Shown: in pieces, positions 31,997 through 45,410 of the stretch | Position numbering within the stretch: position 1 is the first letter of the stretch | Layout of the letters: each line of letters begins with the position of its first letter | Origin: Cinnamomum chago | Taxonomy: Eukaryota > Streptophyta > Magnoliopsida > Laurales > Lauraceae | DNA length: 64,000 bases | NCBI GenBank assembly: GCA_038049695.1 | Contig: CP142452.1 | Coordinates: 50,178,501-50,242,500 of the forward strand | Reading direction: 5' to 3' | Translations under genes and position numbers: made by a program | Notes under the pieces: model-generated | Told to the model about the DNA's origin: nothing | What the model saw: the letters and a program-made list of their open reading frames with translations, nothing else | Database searches by the model: none

Positions 31997-34900
31997 TGTC
32001 GAGACCCCGACCGGGTCCACGGCCTAATTCAGGATCGGGACTAAGTGGGTGATGTGATGTAATGTCAAAGTGTGGTGATAAGATGCACATATTTATTTAA
32101 TTTCCCACAGGTGTCCGCGGTGACGATATCACAACAACATAATACATTTTTGCTTAAGTGCGGAAGCGTGTAGCAAATCAAACATAATTCATTTCAAAAT
32201 CACATGACTAATAACATATCTATATAACTTGATTTCAGAGTTAACAATGATCATTATAACATTTTTCCAAAAGCAAAGTTAAATGTTTACACAAAAGATC
32301 AGTTAATTAATCACTCCCCAAAAATAAAGGCCAACAAAGGGCAGTACAACCAAATGAATGTGTCAGTCATAAACCCCAAAAGGTGTTTCGTATCTCATAG
32401 TCTGATTCAATGTCTACATGACATCATCAACTTGCCATTCGCCTAAGAGTTGCGGCTCTCTGGCCGCCTCCTCCGGCTCCTCCTCAAGGAAGGGGGCATC
32501 TGGACCTGATTACCAAAAGTAGTAGGTCAGACACAACGGTCTGGTTAGTGGGTGAAAAGATATAGCAATATGAGAATAATTAAATGTACCTTGGAAAACA
32601 TTGAAACCTATTAAAACAATAATTTCTATGAACAAGAATGCATTAATAGTTAGAAAGCATATATGCAATATAAAACATGAAAGGTACCAAGGAAACAGGA
32701 AACTGGCAAGATGGCAACCACACTGAGCTAAATCCTCCATCACTAATGTGATAAGAGCGCGCTAGAGGCGTTGGTCTCGGACACTCGAGGCGACGAGAAC
32801 CAACTAAATAAATATATATACATATAGCTAGACAAGACCACGGCCGCGGAACCGGGTAACGGGACATGCAGGATCCAGACTGCAGCTGGCAGGAAATAGA
32901 TGGGGATGCCAAGTCGGTGGATCAAACCGATAAGGTTGTCCAAACTTAGTGGTGCCGACTTATACGTTACAAAAAATAAATCATGACATATACATATATA
33001 TACAGGTAGGTGTGTAACACCTAAACAGGTGGGACATGGTGCACATAGGCACATAAGTCACATTCATGTCAGGTCATGCATATACAGGCTAGCAAGACAC
33101 TTAAAGTGTATAGTTCAGGGTTTCTCGAACAAGTTAGTTAAAATCACGTGAAAACGGGCGAATATATATGAAATCCAAGTACATAAAAGTACAAGAAGGA
33201 TTTCCATAAGATACCGGACTATGCATTGAGGATTCAAGATTTAAATCAAGGTGTATAAGATCCCGTATGTCAATTTGTTACTGGCTTGGTACTCATAAGA
33301 TTTAGGACATTCCAAGCAACCTATACACATTGATAATTCGAGAGTCCTCAACGTATTTTCGAGATGACATTTTTCCTCTAAAAGTTCCCGAACAATCCTT
33401 CCTAACCATCCCATAAACATAGGGTTGAAAACAAATTTTCTTTCTTTTCAATCTCCAAGAATTTCAGGGTGGTCGGTCAACAGGCGGCTAGCCGCCTGGG
33501 CCAGGTCGGCTAGCCGACTTGTCACCGCCTGGTGACCGCCCCTGCAGGAACCAGAATACCACCTTACTGATATGCCTACCGACCCTGAGCCGTCACTAGG
33601 TCGGCGACCAGTCGGCTAGTTTGCTGGCCGCCTAGTCAGCGGGCAATGCAGATTTTGAACAAATTTCAGCCCCTTTTTCCTCCATTACATTTCTCCTATA
33701 AACCTCTTCATTTCCTGTATTAAAATGAGCTCAACGGTCCTCCAATTCATCATTCAACACTTCCATTCTCTTCATTTCAAATTTCCCCCTTTCCATCCTT
33801 TCCATTCATAATCAATCTCAAAGTAAAGAAAACCCATTTGTATGAGAAATCATTTGCAACTTGATAACACAATACATGCATTTCCAAGATATGAACAAGA
33901 GAGAAACAAACTCATCAATATGCATTTTTAAGAGTAATGGAAACCATTGCAGAAGAATAGATAAATCACATTAAGAATTATTAGTGAAATATCAAGATTT
34001 CTCTATAAGACATGTAAATATTCAAAACAATCCATTCATCCACTTGCATTGGGTCCAAGCTAGCTACTCAAGCCTCTAATCACACTCTTAAGCTCAAATC
34101 ACCAATCTACACAAAAACTCCCAAATACAACCCATTAAAAACCCTAAAAGATCAAAAAATGAAATAGAAAGAGAGAGCTTTCAATAATGGAGAAGGAGCT
34201 TCTCAAGGGTCACAAGAATACATATCTAGAAGATTGGAGAGGGAACTTACTTGTAGAGTCTTCAAAAACGCAAAGTTAGCTAAAGGAGGGTCTTGACATG
34301 GGTGGTTTTCTCTCAAATTGACATCAAGAAGAAGCTTTAGTGGAGAGGAAGAGAATGGTGATCTCCATTTTGATGTTGGTGCAAGTTTGGTGGGGAGATT
34401 GAGATGAAGAGAACAAGAAGAAGAAGAGGAAAGCAAGAAAACCCTAGGCTAAGCTTTTTGTGCTGGAAATGGAGAATGAAGAAGAAGAGTCTTTTCTAAA
34501 GCAAGTGGGGAGTGGGCTCCACCAATTGAAATCTTGCAAGGTTGGAATCAAGGCTTTCAGGGCTTCGAATGAATTCGGCGAAGAGGAAGAAAGTGATCGT
34601 TGAAATTTCTAGTTTCCAAAAAGTTTATATTTCGCGGGTTTCGGAGCCATTGAAAATAGTGTCCAGATTTTCTTGTAAAAGACTCTTTTGCCCATAACAT
34701 AAGAGAAGTAGTGTTTCAGGGTCTCGAACGGGAACGAAGTCAACACAAAAGTTGTAGAGATTAATGAGATAAGTACCATGAGGCTAAAATAATAATTGTC
34801 AGAATTTTGAATAATCTCTCAATCACGTGCAAAGTCACTAAAAGAACCAGGTCCCACTAATCACAAAGGCATTAGAAATTCCCCAAAGCTATAACAAAAG

Positions 34901-35001
34901 CTATTCTAATCCCAACTTAAATCAAAATCCACTAATCACTCTTAGAACTAAAACACAACTTAATTAACACTTATTGAGGTCACCTGGGTCGGGGTCTTAC
35001 A
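31997..35001 (-). repeat. 3' LTR of the older Tekay element
   Basis: 3,005 bp, TGTAAGACCCCGACCC (at 35001) to GGGGTCTCGACA (at 31997) in sense. Contains perfect palindromes CAGGCGGCTAGCCGCCTG (33481-33498) and GTCGGCTAGCCGAC (33505-33518), and GTCACC...GGTGAC (33521-33536). Short frames such as 34203-34436 are not conserved. Confidence 0.92.
33481..33640 (-). promoter_or_regulatory. U3 palindrome cluster, 3' LTR of older Tekay element
   Basis: An 18-bp perfect palindrome (33481-33498), a 14-bp perfect palindrome (33505-33518) and degenerate copies to 33640, all built on GGCTAGCC. The equivalent stretch in the 5' LTR is 61643-61800. Confidence 0.6.
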
Positions 35002-35019
35002 TCCTCTACCCTTTAGGGC

Positions 35020-36679
35020 ATTTGGTCTTCCAAATGAAACATACAACTTACCTTAGGCAGTGGATGTGGATACTTCTTCTGGACTTGATCCAGTAGTTCC
35101 CACGTTGCTTCTTCCGGTCCATGGTTCTCCCAAAGCACTTTCACCCACTGAATTGTCCGTGTCCTCAACTCATGTTCCTTTGTATCGATGATTTGAACAG
35201 GCTTTTCTACATATGTAGCATCTTCTCGGATTTCCAAAGGTTTGTGCCGGAGTACATGTGATGGATCGGGGACGTACTTTTTCAACATAGACACATGAAA
35301 GACATTGTGTACACCGGAGAGTTCTGGTGGTAAGGCTAATCGATAAGCCACTTCACCAATCTTGCTCACAATGTCATACAGTCCAATGTATCTCCTCAAT
35401 AACTTGCCTTTCTGTCCAAATCTCAAAGTTCCCCTAATAGGTGACACCTTTAAAAAATCCTTATCTCCTTCTTTGAACTGTAAGTCCCTTCTGTGAGAGT
35501 CTGCGTAGCTTTTCTGTCTACTCCTGGCTACTTTCAGACATTCTTGGATCAACTTGGCTTTGTCGCTGGTTTCACTCACTGTGGCTGGTCCATGGAAACT
35601 GCGAACGCCTACTTCTTCCAAACAAACAGGTGTCCTACACCTTCTGCCATACAAAGCTTCGAAAGGCGCCATTCCAATGCTCGAATGGTAACTATTGTTA
35701 TAAGCAAACTCGCACAACGGTAAAGCTTCATCCCATTGATTCTTGAAATATAATACACAAGCGCGGAGCATATCCTCAAGGGTCTGAATTGTTCTCTCTG
35801 ATTGGCCATCTATTTGAGGGTGATAAGTCATCTTGAACTGTAGCTTCGTACCCATAGACTCGTGCAATGTCTTCTAAAACCTCGTAACAAATCTGCTGTC
35901 TCTGTCAGATGTGATAGAAACTGGTTGTCCATGCCAGCTGAAAATCTCATTGACAAACAACTCTGCCAAAGGTAACATGTGCATCTTCATCCCTGTCCTC
36001 ATAGGAATGAAATGAGTTGATTTGGTGAGTCTGTCTAAAATGACCCATATAGCAATGTTGCCTCTGCTGGTCCTCGGTAATCCCAAAATAAAATCCATGG
36101 TAATGTGCTCCCATTTCCATTCCGGGATCTCTAATGGTTGTAACAACCCTGGAGACTTCTGGTGCTCTGCCTTTATCAACTGACAAGTCATACAACGGGA
36201 GACAAATGCTGCAATCTCTCTCTTCATGTTGTTCTACCAAAACTACCCTTCAGGGTCTGATACATCTTGGTGCTGCCCTGATGCATGGAATACTTCGTAC
36301 TGTGAGCGTTGGTCATGATATCATTCATCAAATCATCAATGTTAGGCACACATAGACGGTCACGGTAATATAAAACTTCATCCACAAAATGAAAGTTAGG
36401 ACGTTCTACTACGTGCTCGGATATCTTGGCCAATTCTGGATCTTGCAACTGACTATTCTTGATCTTTTGAATTAAAGAAGGCTCGGACACTGACATGTTC
36501 GCTAATATTACACCCTTCTTCAATGGCTGTAGATCTATTCTCAGCTCTTCAAATTGCTCAAAGATACGAGTACCACTTAGATTTGCCAAGCCTATTGATT
36601 TTCTGCTCAAGGCATCGACAACTACATTAGCTTTCCTTGGGTGATACTTGATTGGGAAGTCATAATCCTTGATATATTC
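35020..36679 (-). pseudogene. pol: Integrase and chromodomain of the older Tekay element
   Basis: Reading leftwards from 36679: zinc-binding region (AHSTKYSMHQG ... CMTCQLIKAEH), core with MDFILGLP, TSDRDSRF and the Glu of GQSERTIQTLEDMLR, then the GPY/F-type region (RRYIGLYDIVSKIGEVAYRLALP) and a C-terminal chromodomain-like PVQIIDTKEHELRTRTIQ...VKVLWENHGPEEATWE to about 35040. Frames 36224-36610, 35874-36227 and 35013-35867 are offset by frameshifts and a stop near 35872. The site where the solo LTR entered (TATTC, 36675-36679) is between RNase H and integrase coding sequence. Confidence 0.9.
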
Positions 36680-39600
36680 TGTCGCGACCCCGGACCGGGA
36701 AATCCCCGAAGGACGGACGGATCCGGAGTCGGGACATTAATTGTGTGTCATGAACCAACAACATATACATTTTTATTTTAATTTCCCACAGGTGTCCGCG
36801 GTGAGGATATCACAACCTTGCATGAATGTTTCTTTTTAATGCGGAAGCGTGTAGCAAATCAAATAGTTAGACTATCTCTAGTCATGCAAGCATTTACATC
36901 AATATCAAACTGTATCAGAAAGAGCAATGATATATAGCATGTTTCCCAAAGGTTGTTAAAGTTAGACAAAAATATCATTTAGTTACATTCCCAAAATTAG
37001 AGGCCAACAAAGGCCAATATTACAAAATAATAACCCAAAGAATAGTTAACAAGTCCTTCCCAAAATGTTACGCCTCTTGGCAACCCGATGTCTACATGAC
37101 ATCGTCAGCACGCCACTCAACTAGAGGCTGCAGCTCACCTACCGCCTCCTCCGGCTCCTCCTCAAGGAAACCGGCAACGGGACCTGAGTACCAAAGCAAA
37201 GGATCAGACACGACGGTCTGGCAAGAGAGTGAGAAGATACAACAACATAAAATAGATGAAATATCTCGAAAAGCATGGAAATCTGTTTAAGCAAAAACTC
37301 TCATGAATAGATAAATCATTTGCTAGAAAACATGTAAACAAGATAAAACTCATAGGGTATCCAAGGAATCAGGAACAAGCAAGATGGTGACCACACGAAG
37401 CTAAGTCCTCTATCACTAAGGTGATAGAGTAATAACTAGGCCCTGGTCTCAGTCACTCGAGGTGAGGAGAAACAGGGGATCTCATAAAAATACATATGCA
37501 TATACAATACTATACATGACCACGGTAGCGAGCCGGGCATCGGGGACCACAGTAGCAATCTGCGGTATCGGGACAAGACCACGGTAATGACCGGGCATCG
37601 GGATCCAAACTGTAGCTGGCGGGACAAGAGGGGGATCTCCAAGTCAGTGGATCAAACCAACGAGGTTATCCAAGCTTAGTGGTGCCGACTCATGGGTCAA
37701 ATACAATCGAGACAATGCAAGTAAATCAGGTACAAGTATATATAATCAAGCGGGCAAGACGGGGGTGCTCAAGGGCACACTGTCATATCATGTGGTGCAA
37801 TGCACTTCGGGTCAAGTAACCATTTCAAGTGTACAACAATGCTTTCGGGGAAAACAAGTCATGTAATGTAAAATCTTGGAAATGAAGAATATAATGAACT
37901 ATACCAATCCGGGAAAGATAATGATTTTAAGATCTATTTGAGTGAATAGGGGTCCCGTATGTCGATTATTGAAATGACTTGGTACTCCTTGAGTTTGAAG
38001 ACATTCCGGGCTCCTTATGCACTTTTACACTTTTCAAAACTTCGAATGACATCCTTGTGATATGGTTTCTTTCTCAAATGGACTCATACAATGCCTAGTG
38101 AATCTCCTTTGATCGATAAAGTTCAACGCTCGAACGAACCGGAGAGTTCGTTCGAGCGGGGAGCTTTTCGAAATCTGGAGAATTTCGGTTACCTTGCGGT
38201 CAGCTGGCGGTTAGCCGCCGATGCATTCGGCGGTTAGCCGCTTGGTAACCGTGGAGCTGACCGAATTTCAGGTGAGAATTCTGATGCTCTCGGGAAAAGG
38301 AACCGTGATTGTGCGGTTGGCTGGCGGTTAGCCGCCGATGGGTTCGGCGGTTAGCCGCTGGATAACCGTGAGGCTGACCGCGTTTTCAGGTGGAAAATGA
38401 TGCTCTCTGGAAAAGTCACCGCGGTGCGCGGTTAGCTGGCGGTTAGCCGCCGATGCATTCGGCGGTTAGCCGCTGGCTAACCGTGAGCTGACCGCCAGTT
38501 ACGAAAATGCTCACTGAGTCCAGTTTTGAGTCATTTTCCTCCTCAAAACCATCTTCCTCACATCCACAAAGTCCTTACAATAACATTGAGCTAATAGTTC
38601 CTCCAATGCCTCTCTTTATACTTCTCCAAATCCTCATTAAGAGTTCTCTCCATCACTTCTTCCATGTCAAATCCAATGCAAATAAAAGAGAAGTAAACCA
38701 TTTCACCAACATTCATCTAAGCTATCACAAGAACAATAAATGCACTACCAACATGTTTATAAAACATTGAATGAAACTATCAAGATACATTATGAGCATT
38801 TATTTCAAACAAACCTCATTAAATGAAAGTATGGAAAATCCATGAAGACTACACCAAATCATTTCAAAATTAAAAACATCCAAACATTCACTTGCCTCTA
38901 TTCCAAGCTAGTTGAAAACAAGGCTTTAATCACCTCTATTGCTCAAAGCCAAGCTACACATCAAAAATCCCAAAAACAACCCTAAAATGGGTTACACAAA
39001 GAATGATAATGAATAAACCAACAAAAATGCAAATGTAGCTTCTCAAGGGCTAGAGGAACACTAATCTAGGAGATGGGAAGAATCACTTACTTGGATGGTC
39101 TTCAAATGAAGAGGACTAGTTCAAAGAAGATCTCTAGATTGATGGGTTCCTCCAAAAACGGTATCAATGGAATGCTTGCAAGATGAGGAAGGAGAAGATG
39201 ACCTTCATTGCTTGGTTGGTGGACTATTGGTGAGGCTTGGAGATGAAGAAGCAAGGAGAAGAAGAAAACCACAAGAACCCTAGGTTCAGTTGTGCTGGAG
39301 CAATGGAGAGTGAATGAGAAAGAAGAGGTGGGTTCTCTTTTGTTAACAATGAGGAGCTTGGGTCCCACAACTTAAGAAGCTAAATGGACTGAAATCATCT
39401 AATTCGGGACCTCGGATGAATTCGACGAAGAAGGAAGAAATGTTCGTCGAAATATCTAGTTTCCAAAAAGTACATGTTTCGCGGGTTTCGAGAATAATGA
39501 GTTTTGGTACAGATTTGGTGTGTAAAGACTGTTTTGCCCTCAAGGCCAAGAGTTCGGGTTTCGTGATCTCAAACGAGAACGGGATCAACATGAAAGTCGT

Positions 39601-39852
39601 TGGAATCCACAAGATGAATGCAACGGGCCAAAAACACAATTCACAACAAATCGGGAAATTTCTCGAGAAAATACCAAGCCGAAAAGGGAACCCCCAAAGG
39701 GCCCCACAAGAAATCCAAAACACACAAAGTAGCCCAAAACAAAAATCAAGGTTAAATCTAAACCCAACTTAACCAAGAATCACTAATCAAGCTTAGCACT
39801 AACACGCAACTTAATTAGCACTAATCGGGATCACTCGGGTCGGGGTCTTACA
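36680..39852 (-). mobile_element. Solo LTR of a Tekay-related family, in pol
   Basis: 3,173 bp with TSD TATTC at 36675-36679 and 39853-39857. The uninterrupted site GATATATTCCATCC exists in the younger Tekay copy at 53505-53518. No internal domain. Ends TGTAAGACCCCGACCC and GGTCGCGACA in sense. Confidence 0.95.
38127..38495 (-). promoter_or_regulatory. U3 hairpin and triple inverted-repeat block of the solo LTR
   Basis: Perfect 13-bp arms CGCTCGAACGAAC / GTTCGTTCGAGCG at 38127-38139 and 38146-38158. Then three about 67-bp blocks at about 38196, 38313 and 38428, each with GGCGGTTAGCCGCC and CGGCGGTTAGCCGC words, spaced about 115 bp. Confidence 0.65.
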
Positions 39853-39857
39853 TATTC

Positions 39858-41916
39858 CATCCATCTTCTTTGCCTCATGTTAAGTTCCTTCTGCGAAAAC
39901 AAATACTGTAAGCTGCGGTGATCGGAGTGGACTTTGAACTTCTCTTCGTAGAGGTAATGTCTCCACATTTTCAATGCGAAAACAACCGCTGCTAACTCAA
40001 GATAATGGGTGGCATAGTTCTTCTCGTGATCTTTCAACTGCCGGGATCCATAAGTAATCACTTTCCCGTCTTGCATCAACATACAACCAAGTCCAACATT
40101 TGAAGCGTCGGTAAATATGGTAAAACCGCTGCTTCCGGATGGCAAAGTAAGGCCCGGTGCTGTAGTCAATTTCTTTTTCAGCTCTTGGAAACTAACTTCA
40201 CACTGATATGTCCACACATACGACACATTCTTCCTTGTCAACTTTGTCAAAGGTGATACAATCTACGAAAATCCCTGCACAAACCTCCGGTAATATCCTG
40301 CCAATCCCAAAAAACTTCTGATTTCTGATGCATTTCTCGGTCTTTCCCAATTCATAACTGCTTCAATCTTGGACGAATCCACTGATAACCCTTCTTTGGA
40401 GATGATGTGTCCCAAAAATGCGACTTGTTCAAGCCAAAATTCGCACTTACTGAGCTTCGCATACAACTGGTTGTCTCTTAGAAGTTACAGTTCTATCCTC
40501 AAGTGCTCTTCATGCTCTTCCTTGGTCTTGGAGTACACCAAAATATCATCAATAAACACTACTACAAACTGATCCAGATACTGTGCAAATATCTTGTTCA
40601 TCAATGCCATGAACACTGTTGGTGCATTAGTCAACCCAAATGGCATCACTAGGAACTCATAATGGCCATATCTCGTCCGGAAAGCTGTCTTCAACGCATC
40701 TGATTCTCTGACTCTTAGCTGATGGTAACCGGATCTCAAATCAATCTTCGAAAAGTATGAAACACCTTGCAATTGATCAAACAATTCGTTTATCCTTGGT
40801 AATGGGTATTTGTTCTTGATGGTCACTTGATTCAATCTTCGATAATCAATGCACTTTCTCATGGAACCATCTTTCTTCTTGACAAACAAAATTGGAGCTC
40901 CCCATGGTGAAATGCTCGGTCTCACAAATCATTTGTCTAACAACTCTTGCAATTGTATCTTTAACTCTCCCAATTCTGTCGGAGCCATTCTATATGGTGC
41001 AATAGAAATCAGAGCGGTCCCTGGTAATAACTCAATAGTGAAATCAATCTCTCTTATGGGTGGCAATCTTGGAATCTCCTCCGGAAAAACATCCAGGAAT
41101 TCCCAAACAATTTGGACCTCCTCCACACCTTGGGACCGTTTATCCTCCGTGATAAACGCCAAATAGGCCTCACATCCACTTTTCAATGCTGAGATAAACC
41201 CTGTACGAGGATTCCTCCTCTCTCCCTGAAATAATACTCCTGCCGGTGTCTCATCTAATCTGAAGGTGAGGGTCTTATGGAAACAATTTATTGTTGCATG
41301 GTACCTTGCCAACCAATCCATCCCTAGGATGATATTAAAATCATGCATCTCCAATAAAATGAGATCTACGGTTAAAACCACTTCTCCTATCTAGTTTGTG
41401 CAACTAGGATAAAAGGTTCTGCATATAATTTGTTTACCTACTGGGGTTGCCATAGTCAAAATGAACTCAAGTTCTCTAGCATGCATATCAATTAACTCAG
41501 AAAATTCATGGGATAAAAATGAATGTGTAGAGCCAAGGTGAAATAAAATCCTAGCTTTAATCCCACAAACGAAGAGTGTACCTTCTACCACGTTGCCTGT
41601 TGCTTCTGCATCAGCTCTATTGACCGCATAGATTTGTCCTTGTAGTTGTGGCCTGTTCTGAGTTTGTTGTGGCCTGCCTTGTGGTGCATTCCTATTCTAC
41701 TATGGGGGACGGTGATTCTGATTTTGTCCCTGCTGACGAGCCTGTTGCTGTTGTTATGGTCTATACTGCTGCTGTGGTGGTCTTGCCTGGTTCTGGGCTA
41801 CTGGTGCATTTTGAGGTGGTGCTGGACATTGTACTCCTTGTTGCTGCTGATTCTGCCTGAGTCTAGGGCAATCCTTGAGTTGATGGTTCATGGCACCACA
41901 TCTGAAACATGCCCCA
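39858..41916 (-). pseudogene. gag-pol: RNase H, RT, protease and Gag knuckle of the older Tekay element
   Basis: From 41916 leftwards: Gag zinc knuckle CFRCGAMNHQLKDC, a Gln/Pro-rich linker with a stop at 41754-41756, protease region ARILFHLGSTHSFLSHEF (active-site Asp replaced by His), LGMDWLARYHATINC, RT ([59 protein letters not shown]) and RNase H ([22 protein letters not shown]). Interrupted by stops or frameshifts at about 41385, 40927, 40485 and 40260. The missing catalytic protease residue and stops show it is dead. Confidence 0.9.
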
Positions 41917-44190
41917 TGTCGCGACCCCGGACCGGGCCCCCACGAAGGAACCGATCCGGAGTCGGGACGTTGGTGGTGGTGATGATGCACGTCACATCTG
42001 TTTAATAGTAATATACATTTATTTAATTTCCCACAGGTGTCCGCGGTGAGGATATCACTACCATTAATGAACATTTCTTTTAAGTGCGGAAGCATGTAGC
42101 AAATCAAATACTCAGACTATCTCTAGTCATGAAAGCATTAACATCAAGTATAAATTACTGTATCAGAATGAGCAATGAACTATAGCATGTTTCCCAAAAG
42201 TAGTTAAAGTTTAACAAAAGATCACTTATTTACATTCTCCAAAATTAGAGGCCAACAAAGGCCAATATGAACAAACAATAACCCAATGAATGGTTAAATA
42301 GCCTTTCCCCAAAATGTTACGCTTCTCATAGCAACCCGATGTCTACATGACATCGTCGGCACGCCACTCGACTAGAGGTTGCGGCTCACCTACTGCCTCC
42401 TCCGGCTCCTCCTCAAGGAAACCGGCAAAGGGACCTGAGTACCAAAGCAAATGGGTCAAACACGACGGTCTGGTAAGAGAATGAAAGATACAACAACATA
42501 TAATAATAAAGGAAATACCTTGAAAAGCATAGAAATCTGTTTCAACAAGAACTCTCATAGAGTAGATAAATCATTGGTTAGAAAATAGGTAAATACGATA
42601 AGACATATCAGGTAACCAAGGAATCGAGAACTAACAAGATGGGAATCACATGAAGCTAAGTCCTCTGTCACGAAAGTGACAACAGTATAACGGGACATTA
42701 ATCTCAGTCACACAAGGTGAGGAGATTCAACGCAAATCATATATACAATATAAATATACGGGACGGGACCACGGTAGCGAACCGGGTATCGGGACGGGAC
42801 CACGGAAATAGACCGGGTATCGGGATCCAAACTGCAGCTGGCGGGATGGGAGAGGGATCTCCAAGTCGGTGGATCAAGCCGACAAGGTATCCAAGCTTAG
42901 TATGCCGACTCATAGGTCAAATGACAAATCGAGACATATGCAAGTAAATCAAGTACAATAAATAAACGAGCAAGACGGGGGTGCTCAAGGGCACATTGTC
43001 GTTTCAAGTCGGGTAATACATCTCGGGACAAATAACTGTTACTAGTGTAACTATCATGCTATCGGGAAAACAAATCATATAGTATCATCTTGGAATGAAG
43101 TGAAACACTGAACTACAACAATCTCGGATAAAATACTGGTTTCAAGATCTATTTAAATGAACAGGGGTCCCGTATGTCAATTATAAAAAAAGACTCGGTA
43201 CTCTTCGAGTTTGAAGACATTCCGGGCTCCTTATGCACCTTGAAGTTTCAAAACTTCCAATGAAATCTTTACGATATGGTTTTGTCACGCCCCCGAACCG
43301 AAACCTCGGGGGCGGGAGATGGGATTAAGCATAATTGTATTTTACTTCTCCCAAGATCTGCGTGTGTGAAGACAACACATTCTGAATATTTTGCGGAAGC
43401 ATTTGTGGCGTTGCGACCCGAAGTCCGTGGCCATCGGATTCCACGTCGCACTCAACCTTTAGCACATAGCTATTATATCAAGAATCATATCAGACTGGAG
43501 TAACCATCACAATAAATTACAGAGCTGACAGTAACAGGATATTACATTCCCAAATATGTTCAAGTTACAATTATCAATGTACATTAATTAAGAATCCCAA
43601 GAAAAAGGCTAATAAAAGCCATACAACAATAAGCTATAAACTACTACCCAAATGTGACGTAGCTCCGATGTCAAGCTCAATGTCTACATGACATAGCCGA
43701 CAAAACAACCTGCAAGGCATGGCTCCACAGCCAACAAAACACTCAACTCGGGACAAAGAAATCTGAACCTGAGTACCAAAAGTAGTGGGTCAGACACGAC
43801 GGTCTGGCAGGTGGATGAAAAGAACACAATATAGCGAATAATAATACAAATGATAAATCATGCTATTTGCTCAAAATGCTGCATATAATTAAATGGGTGC
43901 AAAGTCGGGAATCTCGGGGAAAACTTGTATTCATTTCAAGCACGGGTAAAACATGAACATCTAATAAAACATGTATTCATTTACATCATCTATAATCATA
44001 GATATTTGACAATCGGGTATTCGTCTAAAACATGTATAAATATAGTGGTTTGACAAAACAACGTTCATTTGAAACTTAAGTAAAACACAAGTATACAACA
44101 AATCAGGTATCCATAACAGTCTAGCAAAACCAATGTCCATATGAAACCTATGTAGAAATACAGATATTTAACAAACCGGATATCGTTTAA

Positions 44191-44460
44191 AACAGGTATA
44201 AACGTAGGGATCTGGCAAACAAGTGTCATTTGAAACATATTTCAAAGCATGGATATTTAACGAATCGGGTAATCATTTAAAACAGGTATAAACATAGGAA
44301 TCTGGCAAAACAAATGTCATTTGAAACATATTTCAAAGCATGGATATTTAACGAATCGGGTAATCATTTAAAACAGGTATAAACATAGGAATCTGGCAAA
44401 ACAAATGTCATTTGAAACATATTTCAAAGCATGGATATTTAACGAATCGGGTAATCATTT
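44191..44460 (-). repeat. Three nearly identical 90-bp tandem units
   Basis: AACAGGTATAAACRTAGGRA... begins at 44191, 44281 and 44372 (periods 90 and 91), part of a longer degenerate array 43930-44560. The last two units are almost identical, implying recent local expansion. Confidence 0.85.
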
Positions 44461-44889
44461 AAAACATGTGTAATCATATAAATCTAGTAAAACCATCGAT
44501 CGTGTGAAACATATGTAAAAGCATGGGTATTCGCCCTACCGGCATTCATTTAAAACATGTGCGGGTACAAAGAACAGAAAACAATATAATAATAACTTTC
44601 ATAAAGGAAACGAATCATTTATCGGAAAGCAAGTAAACAATATAAAACATGTCGGGTATCCAAGGAATCGGGAACTGGCAAGATGGCAACCACACGAAGC
44701 TAAGTCCTCTATCACTAAAGCGATAGAGCAATAACTAGGCCCTGATCTCAGTCACTCGAGGTGAGGAGAAACAGGGGATCTCATATCAATACATATACAT
44801 ATACTAGGCCCTGATCTCATATCAATTGAATATGCATTTATGATGCTTGATGGAATCTTGTGTTTGTCACATCCTTGCTTTTAATCATG

Positions 44890-45410
44890 TTATCATATTC
44901 AATTGGTTTCATTTGGTATAACTTTCCATTGATTTAATATCCAATTGATATCTTATCTTGTGTATGTGATAGACCATGTGTACATTGGATTGAGCTTGAT
45001 AGTTATATAATTGTTCCATGTCACACACCATTAACATCATGATGTTCATGATTGCCTCCTCACTTGCTCTTATAGGTATATCTCATGACCACCATGTTTA
45101 TGTGTTCATAATATTGGTTGGTTATTAGTTGAGGTTGGCTTCATGATTGAATTTCATTTCACTCATTCTTGCACTTTAATAGTCATATCTAGTAATTGAA
45201 TGAAATGAGTTCAAAACTTTCATAGCATATGATTTTCATAGTTATATTGATTGATGCTATGTTTGAGTAAACCCCATATCATGGATAGCTCTAATTTGGA
45301 TTTCTCATAATAGTTATACTTTTAAATCCATTTTAGAGTGATTGAGTTTATAGTCACATCCTTTAATCTCAATTGATATGTTTATTTCAATTGGTATCCA
45401 TGATCGTTTC
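44890..45410 (+). repeat. Hairpin string conserved with the other Sirevirus-like element
   Basis: Inverted repeats matching those of 10640-12440: 44899-44906/44941-44948, about 45155-45167/45195-45207, 45221-45228/45254-45261, 45289-45303/45324-45338, and outer 45278-45287/45395-45404. Loops carry ATAGTTATAT or ATAGTCATAT. Confidence 0.65.

Noticed and set aside
43930-44560. CRISPR-like array
   Set aside because: Contiguous degenerate 90-bp tandem repeats without unique spacers, inside a plant LTR.
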